DNA from: Candidatus Bathyarchaeota archaeon
Lineage (GTDB): Archaea > Thermoproteota > Bathyarchaeia > Bathyarchaeales > Bathycorpusculaceae
Direction: 5' to 3'
DNA length: 10,046 bases
NCBI GenBank assembly: GCA_018396615.1
Contig: JAGTQT010000054.1
Span: forward strand, 1-10,046
Shown in pieces: positions 6,411 through 10,046 of the stretch (position 1 is the stretch's first letter; every line of letters starts with the position of its first letter). Under the pieces are notes generated by a model that was given only the letters and a program-made list of their open reading frames with translations, was not told where the DNA came from and did not search any database. The translations under genes were made by a program, and so were the position numbers.

Positions 6411-6539
6411 ATGGCAAAAGAACTAAAATACCTCGAACTTTCCGACGAGGAAGTCATAAAAGAAACTGGAAAACGGCTTAAAGAAATGAAAATGCTCCTT
6501 GCTGAAATACGAGACCTTCTGAAGTCAACAGGTGATTAG
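6411..6539 (+). CDS. 42-residue helical microprotein in the bactofilin operon
   Basis: ATG 6411 to TAG 6537-6539 encodes 42 residues, too short for most gene callers. Support comes from position and signals: GGTGA at 6401-6405 lies 5 nt before the ATG, it fills the gap between two operon genes with 18-nt and 3-nt spacers, and its end carries the GGTGAT site of the next gene. The product is charged and predicted to be one long amphipathic helix after a short leader (KYLELSDEEVIKETGKRLKE, then KMLLAEIRDLLKS). Its last 22 residues share 9 identities with the tail of the preceding membrane protein, and the DNA coding for this patch (6504-6524 against 6357-6377) is identical at 18 of 21 positions. 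It may arise from a local duplication and could pair with that tail as a coiled coil. No known family is recognised. Confidence 0.7.
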   Translation: MAKELKYLELSDEEVIKETGKRLKEMKMLLAEIRDLLKSTGD

Positions 6540-6542
6540 GCA

Positions 6543-7400
6543 GTGAGCTGCAATAGCATAAGTGGAGAAGAAAAATTCGAACAGTATGAGAAAAAACTCG
6601 CCGAAACCGTAACTATACCAACCACCCGCATAAGCGGCTCTGGAAAGGTACACATTAAAGGAATAGGCGAAGTGTCGGTTGCTGGTGCCGGCTATATTTC
6701 CCCTGAAGAAATCAAAATCAGCGGAAGCGGAAGGCTACCGGGAGGATTAAAGGTCAAAAAAATAAGCTGTGCTGGCAGCATTGGTGTGGAGGGAAACATC
6801 GAAGCTGAAGATTTGATTCTTTCGGGATCAACCTCGATTGCTGGCAATGTGAAAGCAGGCAAGCTTGCTGCAGCAGGAAGCTTATCGATCAATGGCGGTG
6901 TCAGCGCCAATTTCGCCGAGTTTGCTGGCTCATGTAGGATTGGAAGCAAGATAGAGGTTGATGACTTGCGGGCATCTGGTTTTCTAAGAGTTCTGGACGA
7001 CATCACAGCTAAAAACTTGGCGGATTTTCATGGAGCATTTGACATTGACGGCCGAGTTTCAACAGGCAGATTTGAAGCAAGACTTAGTAGGAGTGTGTCT
7101 CATGTTAAAGGAGGAATTAAGGCTGGAAACGTTACAGTTAAGAGAAGGGGAAGAGAGGGAATTGTGATTTTTGGTATCCCCATCTTGACATGGTTTTCAC
7201 GTGAAGGCAGGCTTCACACAACGAACATCGAGTCTGAGGGGAGCGTCTACTTGGAAAGGGTCACATGTGAAAGCGTTCTAGGAAAAAGTGTGAGCATAGG
7301 TGAGGATTGCATTGTGAAAGAAGTAAAGTATCTGGAGGCAGTAACTGTGCATCCAACAGCCAAGCTTGCTACTTCCCCTAAGAAGGTATGTGAGAAGTGA
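6543..7400 (+). CDS. Bactofilin-like polymer-forming protein
   Basis: A 285-residue protein. A short polar helical N-terminus (1-29) is followed by a right-handed beta-helix-like domain made of regular 17-residue turns. Six consecutive units of exactly 17 residues start at 57, 74, 91, 108, 125 and 142, with a pattern close to [LI]xxSGSxxIxGxIxAxx, and a looser one follows at 159-176. Glycine-rich turns at 30-56 probably belong too. After a basic RRGREG, a second segment (GIPILTWF, then NIESEGSVYLERV and KSVSIGEDC) matches the C-terminal part of polymer-forming 'YhbE/F-like' proteins. Bactofilins self-assemble into filaments without nucleotide and scaffold membrane-linked proteins. GTG 6543 is preceded by GGTGAT (6531-6536), 6 nt away. 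No membrane segment is present, so attachment may come from the two-helix protein encoded upstream. The repeat call is strong; filament formation is inferred. Confidence 0.85.
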   Translation: MSCNSISGEEKFEQYEKKLAETVTIPTTRISGSGKVHIKGIGEVSVAGAGYISPEEIKISGSGRLPGGLKVKKISCAGSIGVEGNIEAEDLILSGSTSIAGNVKAGKLAAAGSLSINGGVSANFAEFAGSCRIGSKIEVDDLRASGFLRVLDDITAKNLADFHGAFDIDGRVSTGRFEARLSRSVSHVKGGIKAGNVTVKRRGREGIVIFGIPILTWFSREGRLHTTNIESEGSVYLERVTCESVLGKSVSIGEDCIVKEVKYLEAVTVHPTAKLATSPKKVCEK

Positions 7401-7428
7401 TCGGGAAGGTGGTCACTTTTGTCTAGAA

Positions 7429-7435
7429 TCTTTAA
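7429..7435 (+). promoter_or_regulatory. Putative TATA box for the ABC exporter
   Basis: TCTTTAA, 28 nt after the stop of the bactofilin-like gene and 52 nt before ATG 7481, the same sequence as the box at 4140. A small hairpin (GGGG 7440-7443, loop CTCAT, CCCC 7449-7452) lies just after it, upstream of or at the expected transcript start. The exporter may thus be transcribed independently of, or in addition to, the preceding operon. Confidence 0.4.
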
Positions 7436-7480
7436 CAAGGGGGCTCATCCCCTCTTTAATTCGTAGAAAAGAAGTGATGG

Positions 7481-8395
7481 ATGGTGGAAGCAGTCAAGAC
7501 CGTTGAACTTTCAAAGATTTACCGAGGCAAAGAACCTGTTGAAGCTCTAAAAGAAGTTAGTTTTTCAGTAGCTAAAGGCGAGTTGTTCACTTTATTGGGG
7601 CAAAATGGTGCAGGCAAAACAACTTTTCTTAGAATAATCTCAACACAGCTCCTACAAACCGGAGGAGAAGCAAGCGTTTTAGGATACGACGTGCTAACTC
7701 AGCCAGAACAGGTTCGAAGACACATATCTATTGTTCCCCAGGACGTTGCGACATATGGCAACTTCACACCGTGGGAATATGCTTATTACTTCTCGATGCT
7801 GCGAGGCATGACTACGTCTAAGGCAAAAGAAGACGCTGAAAGAGCACTAAAAGCTGTTGAACTTTGGGATTTAAGAAATAGACCATGTGCGACGCTTTCA
7901 GGCGGCGAAAAGAAGCGCGCCATAATTGCGTCTGCCTTGTCATCAAATGCAGACGTGTACATGCTGGATGAGCCTACCAGCGGATTAGATGCTGTTGCAC
8001 GCCGTAATGTTTGGGCGGTTCTGAGAGAGATTGTGGAAGAGGGCAAAACCATTCTCTTAACTACGCATATAATGGAGGAAGCAGAGATGGTTTCAGACAG
8101 ATTGGCGATAATACACAAGGGATCCGTGGTTGCAGAGGGAAGCCCTGATCAGATTAAAAAGATGACGAAAGAAAAATTCAGAGTAGTTATCGAAGGAGAC
8201 TTGAAAGCGCTGGGCCTCAGCGAAAACGGAAACCACGTGGCACGCTTCGGAAACAAGAACGTGATCTACATCAAAGATGAGGATGAGGCTGTAGAGCTTG
8301 TTGCAAAATCGCTCAAGATGGGCTTGAAAGCTGAAACTGCAACAGTCACCCTTGAAGATGCATTTGTTAAACTTGTCGGAGGCGACTTAGATTGA
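7481..8395 (+). CDS. ABC-2 type transporter, ATP-binding subunit (CcmA/drug-exporter type)
   Basis: A 304-residue ATPase that would power an exporter at the inner face of the membrane. All motifs are present: Walker A GQNGAGKTT (40-48; the usual Pro is Gln), Q-loop in IVPQDV, signature LSGGE (139-143), Walker B VYMLDEP (159-165), D-loop SGLD and switch histidine H196 in LTTHIMEEAE. A ~75-residue C-terminal extension (RVVIEGDLKALG to the end) is the usual accessory domain of the drug/lipid-exporter branch (COG1131). ATG 7481 is used; purines at 7471-7478 give only a weak ribosome site, and GTG 7484 is a close alternative. Its stop overlaps the start of the permease gene. Substrate cannot be read from the ATPase. 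It follows the bactofilin-like gene by 80 nt with a TATA-like box between. Confidence 0.95.
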   Translation: MVEAVKTVELSKIYRGKEPVEALKEVSFSVAKGELFTLLGQNGAGKTTFLRIISTQLLQTGGEASVLGYDVLTQPEQVRRHISIVPQDVATYGNFTPWEYAYYFSMLRGMTTSKAKEDAERALKAVELWDLRNRPCATLSGGEKKRAIIASALSSNADVYMLDEPTSGLDAVARRNVWAVLREIVEEGKTILLTTHIMEEAEMVSDRLAIIHKGSVVAEGSPDQIKKMTKEKFRVVIEGDLKALGLSENGNHVARFGNKNVIYIKDEDEAVELVAKSLKMGLKAETATVTLEDAFVKLVGGDLD

Positions 8396-9132
8396 ATTTC
8401 AAGATTGTAAGGGACATGCTGATAATCACGGGCTTGAAGTCTATACCCGATCTTAAGAGACAGCCACTGATGCTTATTGTTGTAGGTTTAATCAGTTCGC
8501 TTCCATTATATTTCATAATCGTGTTAGGTGGAAAGCTGGACATTGGCTTGATTGGAGCAATGGTTTCTGCTGTAAGCTTCATCGGCATGTCAGCGGCGAT
8601 TCAAGATATTTCTTGGGATAGATACGTGAAAATCCGCGAGATGATGGTTGCTATGCCAGTTCACCCAATGTCCTATGCGTTGGGAGTTGCTCTGGCGCCA
8701 CTTATTCTCTCTTTGCCGAGCATAATCTTCTTCGGCGCCTTTGCCTTACTTATTGGCGGTTTGACACCTGCGTCATTGTTCTGGGCAGCTATCACGCTGA
8801 TTCTTTGCTGGGCAAGCGTAAGCAGCATCGGCTTTCTAATATCCACTTACCTTCTGAAGGCAACTCCATACACATTAAATAGCATTTCAAACATTCTAGG
8901 CATAGCGCTAGGCTTCATACCCCCAGTGTACTATCCAGAAGAAACCCTTGGAAGCTTCAGCTGGATCTCCATGGTCTTTCCAACATCAAACGCCACAAGC
9001 CTGATCAGAGCTTACTCAGGATCGCTGAACCTCACCTTTGAGTCTGTAATCGTACGCTGGCTGATTCTTATCTTCACGGTAGCATTTTTTGTGACGCTTA
9101 CAGTGTTCAAAGCCAGATGGAGAGAGCCCTAG
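8392..9132 (+). CDS. ABC-2 type transporter, permease subunit
   Basis: A 246-residue integral membrane protein with about six hydrophobic segments (roughly residues 24-44, 50-70, 97-122, 128-152, 163-182 and 220-242), the layout of ABC-2 exporter permeases. A short amphipathic N-terminus with KSIPDLKRQPLML precedes helix 1, as is common in this family. TTG 8392 overlaps the ATPase stop codon TGA (8393-8395), and GGAGG at 8378-8382 lies 9 nt before it, so the two are translationally coupled. It would form a homodimer or pair with an unseen subunit to move an unknown substrate out of the cell. The C-terminus ends KARWREP; the DNA encoding the last 22 residues and the stop is duplicated downstream. 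Confidence 0.88.
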   Translation: MNFKIVRDMLIITGLKSIPDLKRQPLMLIVVGLISSLPLYFIIVLGGKLDIGLIGAMVSAVSFIGMSAAIQDISWDRYVKIREMMVAMPVHPMSYALGVALAPLILSLPSIIFFGAFALLIGGLTPASLFWAAITLILCWASVSSIGFLISTYLLKATPYTLNSISNILGIALGFIPPVYYPEETLGSFSWISMVFPTSNATSLIRAYSGSLNLTFESVIVRWLILIFTVAFFVTLTVFKARWREP

Positions 9133-9215
9133 CATTCCTGTCTGCAATTCTTATCTTCACGGTAGCATTTTTTGTGACGCTTACAGTGTTCAAAGCCAGA
9201 TGGAGAGAGCCCTAG
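9064..9215. repeat. 69-bp exact direct repeat duplicating the end of the permease gene
   Basis: Bases 9064-9132 (last 22 codons plus stop of the permease) recur without a mismatch at 9147-9215, offset by 83 bp. The two copies are separated by 14 bp (9133-9146). The second copy lies after the stop codon and has no start or ribosome site, so it is a non-functional fragment. Exact identity indicates a recent event or an assembly artefact. Confidence 0.95.
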
Positions 9216-9260
9216 GTTGAGCATCTTATGTGGGACAATGCAGACAGGAATGCTAGGGCT
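9125..9260. repeat. 22-bp exact inverted repeat around the duplicated permease end
   Basis: Bases 9125-9146 (AGCCCTAGCATTCCTGTCTG then CA) are the exact reverse complement of 9239-9260, with 92 bp between the arms. The right arm ends one base before the stop codon of the response regulator on the minus strand. The left arm begins with the last 8 bases of the permease gene and covers the whole 14-bp spacer between the direct repeats. It could form a long-loop hairpin between convergent genes, but its arrangement suggests a mutational origin. The rest of this 129-bp intergenic stretch holds nothing else I can identify. Confidence 0.92.
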
Positions 9261-9261
9261 G

Positions 9262-9732
9262 TTATGACTCATTTTGTAGCGTCTGCTTTTCGTCTTCTAA
9301 CTCTTTGACATGAGTCTTGATGAACTCGGTGACTTTTTCCTGACTAAACACCATTTCTTCCTGCTGTTTTTTCAGATGTTCCTTAATTATCGCAAGCACT
9401 GTGTCCATGTTAAAAGGCTTAAGAATGTAGGCATCTGCGCCCTTGTTTAAGGCTTCAATAGCGTTCTGCAATGAAGGATACCCTGTAATGATGATTTTTC
9501 TCATTCTAGGAGTTGTCTTCTTGAGCATCAATAGAACTTTTGTGCCTTCCATGTCTTGGAGCTTAATGTCTATAATGGCAAGATTGTAAAAGCTTTGGTG
9601 GCTTTTATCAATTCCTTGTTTGCCGCTTTCTGCGACATCTACGATGTATCCATGTTCTTCAAGTATCGTCTTAAGTATAGTTCTTATGCTTTGGTCGTCG
9701 TCGATAACAAGGATGCGGGCGTGCTCACCCAT
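9262..9732 (-). CDS. Response regulator, receiver domain with helical C-terminal extension
   Basis: A 156-residue protein whose residues 5-120 are a CheY-like receiver domain. The acidic pocket is DDD at 11-13, the phosphoryl-accepting Asp is D55 in AIIDIK, the switch Thr is T83 in IITGY and the conserved Lys is K105 in LKPF. The last ~36 residues (from KKQQEEMVFSQEKVTEF) are a charged helix, with no DNA-binding or enzymatic output domain, so it probably acts by protein contact. GGGAGGTGA stands a few bases before ATG 9732 on the minus strand. It overlaps the end of the histidine kinase gene by 49 bp, so kinase and regulator are a cognate pair translated together. Genes converge with the permease. 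Its output target is not in the window. Confidence 0.93.
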   Translation of the reverse strand: MGEHARILVIDDDQSIRTILKTILEEHGYIVDVAESGKQGIDKSHQSFYNLAIIDIKLQDMEGTKVLLMLKKTTPRMRKIIITGYPSLQNAIEALNKGADAYILKPFNMDTVLAIIKEHLKKQQEEMVFSQEKVTEFIKTHVKELEDEKQTLQNES

Positions 9733-10046
9733 ACGTTTTCACCTCCCTCTTTTGCTTTAGCTTCGATTGACATTGGTATCGCTATCGTGAATGTGGTACC
9801 TTCGCCTACAATGCTTTCAACGGAGATTTTGCCTCCGTGGGCCTCCACAATACGTTTGCAAATAGGCAGGCCCAGCCCCAATCCTTTGGCTCTTGTAGTG
9901 AAAAAAGGTGTCCAGATTTTTTCTAGCACATCTTTGTTCATGCCTGTTCCAGTGTCCTTGAAAACGAATTCCACATTGTTCTCGGCTTCTCTGCTTAAGA
10001 TGAGAAGTTCCCCTCCGTCAAGCATGGCGTCCAAGGCGTTCTTAAT
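9684..10046 (-). CDS. Sensor histidine kinase, ATP-binding domain (partial, 5' end outside window)
   Basis: The C-terminal 120 residues of a histidine kinase, continuing beyond the window edge. The HATPase_c motifs are in order: N-box IKNALDAM right at the edge, G1/D-box FKDTGTGM, F-box WTPFFTT, G2-box KGLGLGL and the final GEGTTFTIAIP strand. The phospho-accepting His domain and any sensor domains lie outside. The protein runs about 20 residues past the usual end of the ATPase domain (EAKAKEGGENVWVSTPAS and on), a stretch largely encoded in the overlap with the regulator gene. It would phosphorylate the response regulator encoded just downstream on the same strand. The signal is unknown because the sensor part is missing. 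Confidence 0.93.
   Translation of the reverse strand: MKNALDAMLDGGELLILSREAENNVEFVFKDTGTGMNKDVLEKIWTPFFTTRAKGLGLGLPICKRIVEAHGGKISVESIVGEGTTFTIAIPMSIEAKAKEGGENVWVSTPASLLSTTTKA

Noticed and set aside
7439..7453. GGGG-CTCAT-CCCC hairpin as terminator of the bactofilin operon
   Set aside because: Four-pair stem without a following T-run, placed next to the exporter promoter; function unclear, so mentioned only in the promoter entry.
7786..8118. Minus-strand open frame opposite the ABC ATPase
   Set aside because: It is antisense to the region holding the signature and Walker B motifs and has no ribosome site or family resemblance.
9125..9260. Inverted repeat as ends of an insertion sequence
   Set aside because: The interior is a copy of the permease end, with no transposase and no flanking target duplication.

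Overview
The window looks archaeal, most likely from a mesophilic or moderately thermophilic member of the Thermoproteota such as a Bathyarchaeia-like lineage. The taxon is an inference. The support is an archaeal-type Lhr helicase, a match to the small archaeal lysine methyltransferase family (aKMT), TATA-like boxes of the form TCTTWAA lying 52-61 nt before several start codons, GGAGG or GGTGA ribosome binding sites, and frequent TTG or GTG starts. I see no rRNA, tRNA, CRISPR array, transposase or integrase.

Layout: 1-2040 is the C-terminal part of an Lhr-type helicase whose start lies outside the window. At 2149-3725 is a two-gene membrane/surface unit: a Yip1-domain membrane protein translationally linked to a TTG-started, membrane-anchored beta-repeat protein. 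That second gene appears split by one frameshift at about 3294-3301. At 3806-5676 are four small genes: a nine-cysteine helical protein, an aKMT-like methyltransferase that seems to start at CTG, a hotdog-fold thioesterase, and a CxxCxxCC (YkgJ-type) metal-binding protein.

At 5744-7400 is a compact operon: an ArsR-like winged-helix regulator, a two-helix membrane protein with a charged helical tail, a 42-residue helical protein, and a bactofilin-like protein built of 17-residue repeats. Its promoter overlaps a 40-bp near-palindrome. At 7481-9132 is an ABC-2 exporter, with ATPase and permease overlapping by 3 nt. On the minus strand, 10046-9262 holds the end of a sensor histidine kinase overlapping a single-domain response regulator.

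The most unusual items are these: the regulated bactofilin/coiled-coil/membrane operon beside an exporter, a plausible undescribed envelope-associated module; the 9064-9260 rearrangement, a 69-bp direct repeat plus a 22-bp inverted repeat, which reads like a template-switch event or an amplification/assembly artefact; and the frameshifted beta-repeat gene.
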